The translations under genes were made by a program, and so were the position numbers. The notes beneath the pieces were generated by a model. It saw only the letters and a program-made list of their open reading frames with translations. It had not been told where the DNA came from and made no database searches. This document shows positions 44,555-57,016 of a stretch of DNA of 64,000 bases, in pieces (positions within the stretch are counted from its first letter, which is position 1; each line of letters opens with the position of its first letter). The stretch spans positions 13,254,836 to 13,318,835 of the forward strand of contig CM046353.1 of NCBI GenBank assembly GCA_025403435.1, given 5' to 3'. Origin of the DNA: Artocarpus heterophyllus (taxonomy: Eukaryota; Streptophyta; Magnoliopsida; Rosales; Moraceae).

Positions 44555-47500
44555 ATGGCATATCGCCAGCTCGCTTCATTCCCTTCTCCTTCCGAGCCGC
44601 CGGTCCCACCGGAGGTCTTCAACAGTTTCCACACCAGCGATCGGAATCTCTTCTGCCGCCTCGTTTTTCAACTCGGCCGAGACCCCACTGAGTCGGCCAA
44701 AGTCATAGCTCTCTGGCTCTGGGTTGAGAGGATGAACGTCAACCACTTGGGCCGACACTGGATTCAAAGAGTCTTGCTTCCTTCCTACCCCGGTCCCCTT
44801 AACGCCTTCGCAAATGAATCCGTCACGGTCCTCAACTGCATCGAGAGGGATGGACCGGCCCCAGGGCCGATCGATCTCCCGATGTTTCGGACAATGACGG
44901 CGATCGCATCGGTGACGCTCCAGGACTTCTATGACGACCGGGTCGATGTCGCCCGCGGCGTTAACAGGATGCTCGAGCGAGTGTGCAATAGGGCTTTCCA
45001 AGACTTGATGGCCAGGGCGGTGGAGGAGAGGGCTGCAGCGGCGGCCAGGAGAGCCAATCCCCGGATCGGGCTCGGTCGAGGAGGGAACGCTATTCCAGTG
45101 ACAATGATGATGAGGGTGCCGTTGCGGTTCGAGCCTATGGTGGCGTCGCCGCCTCCGATGCTGCCCCTTTCGCCACCGCAGCAGTTTATGAGGTTTATGC
45201 CGCCGCCGCCGCCGCCGCAGTACGTGCATCGGCCTGGGATGGTGACTCATCCTCATGTGAGGAATTACGTGCGGTACGGTGGCCCTAGTTTTGGAGGAGC
45301 AGTTAATCCTAATGATGATCTTCTGGGGGTACGTGGGGTTAATTTTGAACGGGATCATCAGGAATTGAGCGAAAATATGAGGGGTTTGGAGTTGAATGAT
45401 AATAATATTAACAATGTTGATGGTACTGCTGCTGGAGATCAAGATCGAGAGGAGACAGAAGATCAGACTGGGAAGGATGATGTTCCTGTGGATGAGAGGA
45501 CTATTTTTCTAACATTTTCAAAAGGGTATCCTGTTACTGAGTCTGAAGTCAGAGATTTCTTCACTAGGTATATTTATGATCTCTCTCTATCTCATTAAAA
45601 AATGAAAACAAAAGTTTTTTTTTTTTTTTTGAATCTTTTTATTTTATTTCATGAGAAGTACTACCTTTTTGCTTTCTTTATATAACCCATGAAGATCTGT
45701 CTATTTTTTGTTTTGTTTTGTTTTTTAGGGATCAGATGCCGGTATTGTTGCGCATTTTATGGTGAACTAAGTTCTAGTGTAATGTATAATCTCGTCCGTA
45801 AAGATTGGAGGGATTTTGTTTATATATATATATATATAATTTGGGGATTATCGGTTTGTAAAGGGAGTTAAGTTATTTTATGTGAACGAAACCCCCAAAA
45901 TAAGTTTTAAAAGAGATTATTGTTGTTCCTCAAAAAGAAAAGAGATTTTTGTTTAGATTTGGGATCTGAAAACAGTGCATTGTTTTCGTAGATGTAGGGA
46001 GGGACAATGATTTGAGTATATACGGTGCATGTTTTTTCCACTTTTCTAAAATAGAACACAAAGTTAAACTAAGATCTATAACTTTTTGTAGGAATTAGAC
46101 ATGTTTCGGTATGTTAAGCCATGAGGATTTGTTTTGTCTTTAGAAATATTGATCGATTTAATTTTTGAAGGTATAGAAGGAGTTTATTCTTATAATAAAA
46201 ACGACAGTAACAAAAATACGAACATTTGTTCCTGTGATTTGTAATTGACTTACTATTCTTTCTCGTAAAATAACAGGAGTTTTATCGTATTCTTTAGTTA
46301 TAAATTAAAAAGGGACAAGCGAATAATTCCCGAAAACACAAAACAGAAGCAAAATGATATCTGTTTTTGTGTGTGTGTTGTACTTTCATTACATTCAGAT
46401 ACACATGTATTAGTCTTCTTTTCTTGGAGGAATATTCATGTTATTATATATAGCTGATAATCTTGGACATTGTACTTGATAATTTGAGTGTATGTCTTTT
46501 AAAAATGAAAATGAAGGATTAACTTTTCCACAGAAAAGATCATATATATAAGGGCCGGGATTGTTCTTATTATTATCAAGTTGAGATCAAAACCTGAAAC
46601 AAAACCAAAAAAAAGAGATAAAGAGAGAAAGAGATTGGGTATTATGATTTTGCAATTGGAAAAGTATCTACTCGTATGTGCATTTTAAATAAAGATTTAT
46701 ACTTTCTATTAAATAAAGATTTTTTATAGTGTAATTTGCAATTTGAAATCTTTAATTGTACTTGCATATTCACATTGTTTGTGTGAGCGAGTACATGTTG
46801 TTTGTGGACGTGCTGTAAATTTATAAGGTGTTTGGAAGCATTAGTTAAAACTAATGGTTTGAACCAATTTTAGTTAAAAATACTGTAGCATATGAGAGTT
46901 TTATATTGTAACATTTTTTCTTGACACTGTAGTATTTAAAAAATTTAAATTGTAACAACACAAAGTTTCGATTCTAACTCATATTGTCAAACACCACAGG
47001 ATTGAGGCTATATATATGTGTGTGTGTGTATATGAGCAGTTGTTGCATACTAAAAAAAAAAACACAAGACAAGATAAAACGAAAAAGATATTTGTTGTAT
47101 ATATTTTTTTTTACTTTCATTTGGGAACTGTACATGTGCATGTTCATACTTTCATAGAGGATCATATAATTATACTTCTTTCGTGTGCCTTCTTGGACTT
47201 TCATTCGGAGAAATGTTGTTCCCCATATACACTTTGTTCCTGTGTTAACATCTCGGTTGTCTTCTTTGTTTCGTTAGGGTTTTTACTTGTTTCATTTTTA
47301 AACCAACTCATTTTTGAAGTATCTTGGGGTTTTTTTTTTTTTTTTTTTGGGCTTTTTCTAGTCAGGTATATTTAACGAGACTGAAGTTACACTGTTTTGC
47401 TTTCTTTTTATGTGGGATCCTTGCGGTTTAGCTTGTTCTTTGGCTCTTCGTACTACTTTGATAGTTGATATTTCTTTTTTGTTATTCATTATGGAGCCTC

Positions 47501-48309
47501 TGGCTTCCATTTTTTTTTTAGGAAGACATGAAATCACCAGAATTTGAACCCTGGTGGATACTTGTAAACTTTACTAACCATTTGAAATAGCGTACTTGGT
47601 ACCTTTGACTTTTGTTTTTTGTTTTTATTTTAATAATTGAGTAGGTTGATTCGTGCACGATGGAATTTTAGTAAGTGTTAACTTAGTTGAAATATACTAT
47701 CCACTATGTTCTTAGTTGCTTTTTCTCTTTATTTTTTTTTTCAATTTACTCTACTTTTCTTGCAGGAATGTCCATGTTTCATGTATAACATACAATTTTA
47801 GTTTGTATTAGATGCAATTTGAGTCTCTCGCTTTCTGGGGAAAAAAAAGAAAGATATTCATTGAATTTTTTTTAATGAAAATATATGAGCGAGGAGTTTG
47901 TTCTTATTATTCAGTACATAAAAAAAGAACATGATATAGACAAAAACAAAAAGAGACATGTTATTTTGATTTCCAATATGGAGTCTACAATTGTATGTGC
48001 ATATCAGTTCAATTTATACTGTTTAATTTTGTGGTGTTCTTGTGGATGCGCAGCAAGTTTGGAGGCCAAGTGATTGAGGCTATCCACATGCAAGATGTTC
48101 GATCTTCAAACGAGCAGCCTCTCTATGCGCGGCTTGTTGTTCGGTCCTTGCCGTCTGTTGATGTCATCCTTGAAGGACGCAATAAGGTGAAGTTTTCGAT
48201 AGCTGGTAAGCACATATGGGCTAGGAAGTATGTGCGAAAAAATGTCCTAAACTTGCCTTCAAAGACAGCAGAAGAGCCTCAGGAATTGCAGTCAGGCAGC
48301 TCATCCTGA
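44555..48309 (+). CDS. Plant protein with a C-terminal RRM-like domain
   Basis: Exon 1 is 44555-45567 and exon 2 is 48054-48309. The 2486-bp intron has GT-AG ends, and the joined frame gives 422 codons. Residues 1-150 form a mostly helical conserved block (NSFHTSDRNLFCRLVFQLGR, ALWLWVERM, DFYDDRVDVARGVNRMLERV). Residues about 160-180 are Ala/Arg-rich. About 180-250 is Met/Pro-rich, with a Pro run. About 290-312 is acidic. The RRM-like part begins at about 313: ERTIFLTFSKGYPVTESEV is an RNP2-like strand and helix, and exon 2 gives FGGQVIEAIHMQ, PLYARLVVRS (RNP1-like) and KHIWARKYVRK. RNP residues are not canonical, so RNA binding is inferred. I recognise the plant family but have no established function or name for it. 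Exon 1 is GC-rich compared with its surroundings. The first ATG is used because conserved sequence starts soon after it. Confidence 0.87.
46826..46996. mobile_element. MITE of the GGGTGTTTGG family in the RRM-gene intron
   Basis: AAGGTGTTTGGAAGCATTAG at the left and TATTGTCAAACACC at the right form the ends. The interior has TACTGTAGCATATGAGAG and GACACTGTAGTAT. It lies wholly inside the single intron of the RRM-like gene. Confidence 0.75.
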
Positions 48310-49424
48310 TCTGGAGCGACCGGCCGGCACAAATTTGACGTAATGGGCATTTGAAAGGTTTTCTAATCTTGCATGCATTTGTTGTTTTTTGGTGCCTAAA
48401 CTCTCTGGTCAGATAGCACATTTCGGTTTTAGACCCTACTCACCATTTTTGTTGGACTGATCAAAATTAATTTAGGGTTTTGAAATCTTTTACCTGTGTT
48501 GTTGAATTTCTGTCTCCTTTTTGATTGGAGAAAACTCTAATTTCTTGAGTATTTCTGTCGATGAGATCTGTCACCATGCAGCTGAGCCTGTTTTTATGTT
48601 ATAATTAATGCCCATTTATTTGGTTTTTTTTTTTTTAATATGCCAGAGTGCTGATAAATTTTGTTGGGGTTGAAAATGTGATTTAGGGTTTTTATTCTTG
48701 CTAGGAAATATGCTTTTAACCATTTTTGTTTTGTTGCTTGAATAATGTCCTTTCTTTTGACAAAATTCTTTGGTAGAGATTAAAAAAAATACTATCCCAT
48801 ATTGTGCAATCCTGAGCCGTTGGAATCTTCATTCCCTTTTTTTTATTTGAAATTTTTTTCATTAGATTGACTTAGCTAGATTTGTATATTCTTTGATTTC
48901 TACTGTAATTTATATTGATGTGATAAGATGTTTGGAATTGCACAAGATATACCACAGATATCAGAGAGGATTCTGTCTATTAATATCCTTGCCAGGCTTG
49001 GCCCATTGCAGGCCTACCACAAGCTCCAGTAGTAGTAAATATCACTGTGGATATCCTGCCCACAGGGCTTGCACTATGGGCAATACAATGTAATTGTGCC
49101 ACAATAGGAGGTTATCACAATATATATGGTGTTATCTTCTTTGAAAGTTTTTATAGTCGATTTGTCATCTGTGACTTTTGTTTGCTTTGTTTCTCTGTGC
49201 TTTATTAAAAGAAAAAAAAAATAAGGTATGCATAATTAGGAGACATTTGGTATCCAAATCTGGACTATTTAGGAGTCAAAAAGTAACTTCCACTAGCACT
49301 TCGAAGTGATGGGTTAGTTGTTTATACATGTCTCCACTACGAATATTTTTAAGTTCAAACTTTTTATGTAAGTTGTAACTTCAATTAGTATGAAAATTAT
49401 TTTCACGTCCTTAATAATATTAGG
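48310..49424. other. 3' flank of the RRM-like gene, then intergenic DNA
   Basis: The first few hundred bases are probably 3' UTR, but no clear polyadenylation signal could be chosen. A less AT-rich island at 48940-49110 (CAGGCTTGGCCCATTGCAGG, CCCACAGGGCTTGCAC) has no recognised product. Confidence 0.5.
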
Positions 49425-49903
49425 TTAATGGTATAACTATACCTCCTATTTTTTGTAATTTTTCAATTTATCTTTCTGTTTTTAAAAACTACAAAGGTAT
49501 CCTTTGAATTTTAAAAATTTGTTTCAATTATTACCCTTGTAGATTTTTTGACTTAAAAACATAAAGATAAAATAAAAATACCCTAAATTAAAACTAATTT
49601 GTTTACGAAATATATGTTTCTTCTTAAAAAAATTTAAAAATATTTTAAAATTTAAAAATTCATAAAATTAAGATTTTTTTTTAAATTTGATGTTTTATTT
49701 TAGGATTTGTTATGTTTTTAATATATAAAATAATTATCATAACTATTTAAAGGTAGTCATGTTATTTTGCCCAATTTTTTCTATTCGTGAGATGAAATTG
49801 AAATAAGTTTTTAAAATTTCAAGGATACCTTTGTATTTTTTAAGAATAGAGGGACAAATTAAGAAATAGTTAAAACTAAGAGGTACAATTATGTAATTAA
49901 CCT
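49425..49903. mobile_element. Long-TIR MITE, copy 2
   Basis: About 480 bp. The left arm is ATACCTCCTATTTTTTGTAA then CTTTCTGTTTTTAAAAACTAC. The right arm is its inverse, ending AGTTAAAACTAAGAGGTACA and ATGTAATTAACC. It parallels the element at 19674 through the middle as well (GTTTACGAAATATATGTTT). Confidence 0.82.
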
Positions 49904-49916
49904 ATTTATATAATTA

Positions 49917-50395
49917 TATAATTATAACTCATAGTTTCAACTATTTCTCAATTTGTCCCTCTATTTTTAAAAACTACAAATGCATCCTTTAAATTTTAAA
50001 AAATCGTTTCAATTTCAACCTTATAAATAAAAAAAAATTAGACAAAATAATATAATTACCTTTAACTAGTTATGAAAAATATCTTATGGAAACAAAACAT
50101 AAAAACTCCTAAAACAAAATATCAAATTTCAAGAAAAAGTTCTTAAATTTTATGATTTTCAAACGTTAAGATATATTTTAAAAATTTTCTCAAGAAGAAA
50201 AATATATTTTAAAAATAAACTCGGTCTAATTGAGGGTACGTTTGTTTTATCTTTATTTTTTGTCCAAAAAGTTTGTGAGGGATAAAATTGAAACAAGTTT
50301 TTTAAATTCAAAAGATATCTTTGTAATTTCTTAAAATAGAATGATAAATTGAGAAATAGTTAAAACTAGGAGGTATAGTTATGTAATTAACCCAT
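49917..50395. mobile_element. Long-TIR MITE, copy 3, beside copy 2
   Basis: The left arm has CATAGTTTCAACTATTTCTC and TTGTCCCTCTATTTTTAAAA. The right arm ends AAACTAGGAGGTATAGTTAT and GTAATTAACCC. The middle is in the opposite orientation to copy 2 (AAAACTCCTAAAACAAAATATC). Only about a dozen bases separate the two elements. Confidence 0.8.
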
Positions 50396-51640
50396 AATAA
50401 TAATAAATTATAAGTTCGCCTCAGTTAATAAGAAAAAAAAAATAAACTTACAATTTTATTTTTGTTTTCATGTCCCCATTATTGTTTTGGGCTCCAACTA
50501 ACCCTCGGGGTTTTACAACAGTCTAAAGTATTTCTTGAAAGGGGACATGTTTTTGTCGATGAGTTTTGTTGAGTTGAAATCTGGTCTTTATTGTGGGTTT
50601 TATGGAGAATTTGAATTTAACATATTAATTTGTTTAGTTTAAAATTTGATTTTGAAGTAGTCCTACTTTGTGGTACAAGCAATAAGACTAGATCTAATTT
50701 GGTTGAAATTTTTTCTTTTGGCATCACTCTTTATGATATTGTAATTTCCTTTTCACTTTGAATAATAATAAAAAATCATCCCAAGGAAGAAAACTCCATA
50801 ATTTAAAGAGGAAAAAGTATACAGTTGGGAAATGGATCAAAGCAAAATTCCACGAACAAGGCCCTGGAGTACAATAATGCAGACTGGAAGAGGAATTCCA
50901 CCAGGTCAAATTATATATATATCTTCATTTTTTGAGTTCTAAAATTTTTCTTGGTTGTAATTGTTACTAAAGTTTAGGTCCTTGCATGACCGTGGCCAAA
51001 TTATTAACACATAAATCATCTAATAAGACCTCGCATTCTCATCAACATATTGTTTTGGTACTTATAATAGAGTACTTTAATAATTCGCAGTGAATATATG
51101 AGTCTTAATTAATGTACAGGATTGCAATTACTCAGGATCAATAATTTTCTACTATTAAAATTTCAAAGTTACCATCAGCTTAATCTGAGATCAGTTTTTC
51201 CAGACATACACACATATATTAATTTATATTTTATCAACATTATGCATTTCAAGATGTACGTTAAGTTACAGAGCCTAATTCAGTATACTAATGAATTACA
51301 TTTCATTAGAGTATAGCATTATGTTTTTCGGAATTTGTGTGCAAGACATAATGCAAAATACATTTATGAGTGATCAAGATCAGATCATGTTAGTGCAAGG
51401 TTCATTTGCATGTATACCTTAGCATTATGTATTGCATTATTTAGAAATCATAAAACATTTGGTGACATCCATGTATTGAATTATTTCATATAGAATCAAA
51501 AATTAATACAATATAAGTCGTGATATCAAATATGACGAAAAACCTTCATCTTAGACCCTATTATATAATTTAAACCAAAAGTGCATATTAATAAACTAAT
51601 CAAATATTTAAAACATATTAAAAATATATATAGAAGTTAA
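50396..51640. other. Intergenic DNA, no gene recognised
   Basis: A + strand mini-frame at about 50832 (starting MDQSKIPRTRPW, roughly 36 codons) lies in a less AT-rich patch. It has no known relatives and is not called. Confidence 0.45.
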
Positions 51641-51649
51641 GATTTTAGA

Positions 51650-52145
51650 ATGAGAATTAGGACTGGGTTTGGGGTTGAGATTGGAGATTGAGGTTGGGAT
51701 CAAGATTCAATGTTCGGGTCAGGATTCGATTTTAGGGTTAGGATTCGAGGCCAGGATGTGAGACTAAGGTCGGGGTCAGGATTTGGGACAGAGGTCTGGC
51801 GTTAGGGTCAAAGTCTAGATTCAAAATCGGGGTGCAGTCTATGTCAAGGTCGAGATTTGAGGTCAGGGTCATGATTTGAGACCAAGGTTAGAATCAAGAT
51901 GCAAGTTTGGAATTTGGGATTGAGATCAAGGTCAAGATTTGAGGTCATGGTCAAGTTCTAGATTTGGGACCAGATTTGATATTGGGGTTGGGGTCAAGAA
52001 TTGAGACTGGGGTTGGGGTCAAGATTTGGGACCGAAGTCAGGGTCAGGATTAAGATTTGGGGTCAGGATTCAAAATCAAGGTCAAGGTCAAAATTTGGAA
52101 CTTCGGTTAAGGTCGGCATTCGGGGTCGAGGTCAGTATCAAGATT
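51650..52145 (+). repeat. Degenerate G-rich minisatellite, left arm
   Basis: Words of the type GGGTCAGGATTTGGGAC, GGGGTTGAGATTGG and GGGTTAGGATTCG run without a gene for about 500 bp. The repeat is irregular, roughly multiples of 6 bp, and some units resemble the plant/vertebrate telomere words (TTTTAGGGTTAGG at about 51732). The short frame at 52026-52223 is made of these repeats. Confidence 0.85.
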
Positions 52146-52147
52146 CA

Positions 52148-52565
52148 AGACCCTAATCCAACTTCGAATCTCGACCCTAACCCTAATCTCAATCTCAATC
52201 TAAACCCCAGTTGCAAATCCTGACCTTTGCCCTAGTCCCAAATCTCTATCCTGACTCTAGTTACGATCTCGATTCTGACTCCGGTCCTGAATCCTGACTC
52301 CGACCCCAATCTCGAATTCTGACCTTGACCATGAATCCTGGCCCTGACCTTGTATCGTGAATTCCGACCCCCACCTTGAATCGTGAACCTCAGATCCCAA
52401 CTCCGACCTTAAATTTCAAATCCCAACCCCAATCCAGGTCGTTACTCTGGACCCCAACCCCAATCTCAGTCCTAAATCCCGACCCTGACTTCAACCCCGA
52501 TCCCAAATCCCCACCCTAATTCTAGTCTCAAATGTCAACCTCGACCTAGTCATAAATTTAGACCT
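52148..52565 (-). repeat. Degenerate C-rich minisatellite, inverted right arm
   Basis: The strand bias flips abruptly near 52146. Words become GACCCTAACCCTAATCTC, CCCCAATCTCGAATTCTGACC and so on, the reverse complement of the left arm. Together they form an imperfect inverted repeat about 0.9 kb long with almost no spacer. Confidence 0.85.
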
Positions 52566-52572
52566 CAAAACC

Positions 52573-52770
52573 ATGATTCAAATTTATTATATTTATAGTT
52601 TAAATACTAAAACAATACAATATGGTGGTAAACAAACATTGTATAGTGTAATGCAATATGTTAATATGGTGCAAAACCAAACAATGTATTGTATAATGCT
52701 AATACAATACCAAAAATATAATACAATACAATACGGTATACTAAACATGCCTTTAATCAGCAGATTAGAG
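52573..52770. repeat. AATACAATA-rich degenerate repeat
   Basis: Words such as AACAATACAATATGGT, ACATTGTATAGTGTAATGC, AACAATGTATTGTATAATGC and AATACAATACGGTAT recur, partly in inverted orientation, so the region can fold. It may be a small MITE. Frames on both strands are repeat artefacts. Confidence 0.6.
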
Positions 52771-55700
52771 AGATACAACTAGAAATCATGATCGATTAGA
52801 AATTTAGAGAACCCCAATTTAATTAAAGAAGATATCCAACTTCTTTTATTGATCATATATGGTTTCGTCATGCATGTATAAGTACATACATCTCTGAGAA
52901 CTTTCTGTTTACAGATTTGTAATTTCTTCAATCTTTTCCGTAAGACATTAATAATGGTTTGTGACAATCTGTTCGAATAATATATATTAACTCCTAGGGG
53001 AAAAAAAGTAATAGAATTTAACTTTGTTAGCGCTTTTCCATAAAATATTTGAAAAACTAAAATTTAACTTGTTGGGACTCTTCTAACTAAAAAATTTTAA
53101 TATTTTTATGTAATAAAATATGCAGAATTTGCCCCTTTTAATATACGCGAGTGTGCGCGCGTGCAGAAAAGGAAACCATGAATTCTTGCAAGGCACATGA
53201 ATTACAAACAAGATCTTTCAACAAACATTATGTAATTAACAATAATTTATCTTTGTTTATTCTATTTGTATGACTCTTTTCTCTTTCGAAATGAAATATT
53301 GTAATAGAAATTAATTCCTTTTAAAGTTAAGAATTCTTAAAATTGTAAATTAATATAGCAGTATGATTCATTTTGGATTTTATGAGGTTTTAAGTTTACC
53401 CTATGAGTTTATTAATTTAAAGGTCAAAACTTTGGTATCATTGAAAAATTTTTGAAAATTGCATGTAAATATTGGAATTAAAAAATATTTCAGGGGACAA
53501 ACGAACAAAATTTGTGAATAAAATTTTGTTGGCAGAGTGGAGAGGCAGCTGTGCGTGGGTCTAAGCTAGCTCTACGCTTTGATTGTCGTATATATGTAGA
53601 TCTATTTTACTTTTATTAACTGATTTGTATATTGTACAACTGAAATTTCATACCCAAAAATTAATATCACTAATTACTTTAAGCGATATCAGTGGTGTTG
53701 AGCACTATAGTAATTATAGAAAATTAATTAACTCTCATAATTTAGCACTTGGGGCATATCTTATTGTAATGTTTAACACGGATATGGAACACGTACTTTT
53801 CTTTTGATAAACTACAAAATCAAGACATCAAACATCTTTTAACTTAATTACTAATTAATGAGAAAGCTTAAGATTCCCCAAGAGTCCCATAGGTGGAGTC
53901 CATGCGTGGGACACTACCTCTGTGAGGAGAGGCACGGGAAAGTATTTTCCGGCTGCCTCATCATTGATCGCATTCCTAGACACTGAAGAGAGAAAGAGAG
54001 AGAGAGATCAGTATGCACTTACTTATAAGGTATGTGGTTACCCATCAAGTCAAACAGTATCAAACAATTTATATGGGTCTCATGTTTGAGCATGTTTCTG
54101 GTCATTATGTGGGTCATTTGAAACTTTCTAAAAAATTAAGTTAGATATATCATAAATCTCAAATATAATGTATATGTAATCTCAATGACGTTTGTAGGTA
54201 CCTATGCAAATTGCTATAGAAGGACCTTCTTTGGGTTAATTTATGTATTGTAAATTCCGAAAAACAACCCTTATACCCCTATAAATTATGTCTTTAAAAT
54301 CTATGTAGGCAGTTCTAAATTTCAAATCTTAATCTTTCTCTTATTTGGTTTTTTCAGCAAAAGAGAAGAACACTCAAAAGGTATGGCCATCCCGTGATCA
54401 ATAGAATGCAAAAACAACTAATTATATAATGCACTCTGCACAATATGCATTTGGGTCTCACCAACCGCATTTGGTTTTTCTTGTTCTATGTTTTTTTTTT
54501 TCAAAAAAAAAAAAAAAAAAGAGTTGAAAAGGAGTATTGATACTTAAGCCAACTGATCCACTCTACATTGCGTGTGGGTCCCACCCACCATTACCTTTTC
54601 TTTTCTTTTTTTTGGCACCACCACTTCGCTTATGATGAGGTTTAGTGCTATGTATAATTTGAGATTGCGTCACGTTTGTTATTTTCTTGAGAAATTCTAC
54701 GCTAGGATGCTCCCACTCTTAGGGTTTCAAACCAAAATTAGTTCTAATCATAGTTTTAATTCATTTTGCTAAATACCCTAAGTCTAACTACCCAATTACC
54801 TTGACATTTATGATATGTACTTATTTTTTATTTACCTATTAATAGAAGGGAATGCCATGATAGAGGGTCTTATGAATGAGACCTGTTTTTTAAGCTGTCA
54901 ATTTAATCCAATAGTTTAAAAACTTTAAATCCACCTTAGGTCTTCCTTTACACAATCAACATTAAAACTAAAGTTAAAAAACCTAATAATTAGAAAAAAC
55001 AAATAAACAAAACAAAACGCTTGCCTCTGTTTGAAGGGAGGCTCGATGTCAGTAGCCAGGGGGCTCAACAGTGCCAGATCGATGGTAATCCAAGGTGATC
55101 AATCAACTATAAAAGGTAAAATAGGACCAAATCTATGATGGTGGTGTTGCGTCGGCAAGGACCCAAAGCCATCTCCTGTGCGAGAATCACGACCCAAGTG
55201 ATTGGAGATGAAATCGCCGCTAGGTTAGTCGCATAGTGATCGCGGTTGGTGCGACTCGAACGCTCGACCTCCATCGTGATAGGGTCGCAAAGAATCGCTG
55301 CCGTTGGTGGGAGCCTTCATTTCCCCAAAGCTCTCTAGACAAATCTCATCGAGTCCCTTTTTCCTCCTCGACAAAGAGATCAGCTCTTTCAAAGCTCTTC
55401 AGTTTCCCCTCCAATGAAACTTTTCCTCTATGATTTGTAAGGCGAAGCTTGTTGCGATCCTTCTTCGACTGGTCAACCTGTGACTCCCTCCCAATGATGG
55501 CAGCAGCGACAACGCGGCAAAGGAGGAGATGTGCTTTGGATTTTTTTTGAACAGAGCTTTGACTTTTTTAATATTTAGTTTTTTAATAATTATGGTGTTG
55601 TTGAGCTTATTTAACTTATGGTAATCTTTTTTGTTTTTCACTATTAGATATTGATCTAAAGCTAAAAAAAAGTCTTTTCATAAGATCTTTTAAAAGGTCT

Positions 55701-57016
55701 TATCATAACATTTCTGTTAATAAATTATATATTTTCAAACAAAATGTAGTATAATGATGGCATGTCATAGTCTTAAGAAGGCTAAAATATTAAAAGAAAA
55801 AGGTAGATAAAAAAATTCTAACTGATAGTATATGATGATTTTTAAGAGGGATAAAATTATATAAAAAATTAGATGCCAAAAAAATAATTCTAAAAAGAAA
55901 AAAATAGATTTCGACTGAATGCACAATCTATTTTTTATAGATCTCGTTTTTTCTTTTTAGTTTTTATCTTTTTCAAAGCCATGACTACGCGCCATCCTCA
56001 TGCTAGATTCTATAGGAAAATAAATAGCTGATTGGAGGAGTCAAAATCATATCTTTTTGAAGTTTTTATGATAGCGAGATGTTTAAAACTGATGTTGGAG
56101 CCAAATATATAGTGTTTGGTTATTTTCGTTGAAGCTAAAATTTTTAGTTATTATATTATAAAACTCTCATATTATAACGTCGATAAAAAAAATAAATAAT
56201 AATAAATAACACTTATATATTACAGTGTTTGAGCTAAAAGTTTGAGAATCTTTTGCGTAAACAACCAACCGTAAACTTTAATGTAAAATGACTTGGAGAT
56301 GTCATTACTTAGTTTGGATGATATCCAGAACATTAATAGTACTTCTTGACGACAAAAAAAAAAGTATGGTTGTGTTTGTTGCAAGAGCGATAGAAAGGGA
56401 GAATTCAAGGGTGTCATTATCATTTACTACGAATATTTTGGTAATGATAAAAGATATTCTCTGTAAGCTTTGATAATGAAATTAAACACGTGTTAAAGAA
56501 GACTCTTATGTAAAATATGCACTTTAATTAGTTTTACATTTTACATAATGTTTTTATACAATTTCTTTTTAATTTCATTAGTGTACATTATTTTTTTGGA
56601 AGACATATGTACAATTGCCGTTTAATATTTTTTAGGGTATTTGCAGACTAATATTTTTGTAATATTATAGGTTTACCTAATCGATATCACTATAAACTCA
56701 ACGAGTAGAAAACACTATTGACTTTTTTTTTTAATAGATAAACATATGTCAAGTCAGAAGTGGCCTCAAGTTTTTCCTCCAAATATCTAAAAAAAAAAAA
56801 GGTGGCCTCAAGTCGCAATATTGTAAAATAATTTCAGGGTGCTACTATATGTTAGGTCTTCTTTGAGGAAATCATACTATATAGTTTTCGGGACTCAGTT
56901 GAAATTAATTTAATCAAAACCATGAATCACCTATCTTAAATAGTAAGGAAAAAAAATTATAAATTGCCCACATAAGAACGTGACACGACGCGCAACCTAT
57001 CATGTTTTCACTAATG

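Noticed and set aside
44576..45442. 288-codon open frame on the minus strand, antisense to the RRM-like gene
   Set aside because: It is the shadow of a GC-rich exon on the other strand; His/Arg-rich composition, no family resemblance.
50832..50940. About 36-codon frame starting MDQSKIPRTRPW
   Set aside because: Composition is slightly gene-like, but it is short, ends in a TA microsatellite and matches no peptide family I know.
52026..52223. 65-codon frame with Asn/Pro/Leu repeats
   Set aside because: It spans the switch point of the inverted minisatellite and merely translates the repeats.
53875..54020. Possible microRNA precursor in a less AT-rich island
   Set aside because: No sequence matches a conserved plant microRNA I could recall, and I found no long stem in it.
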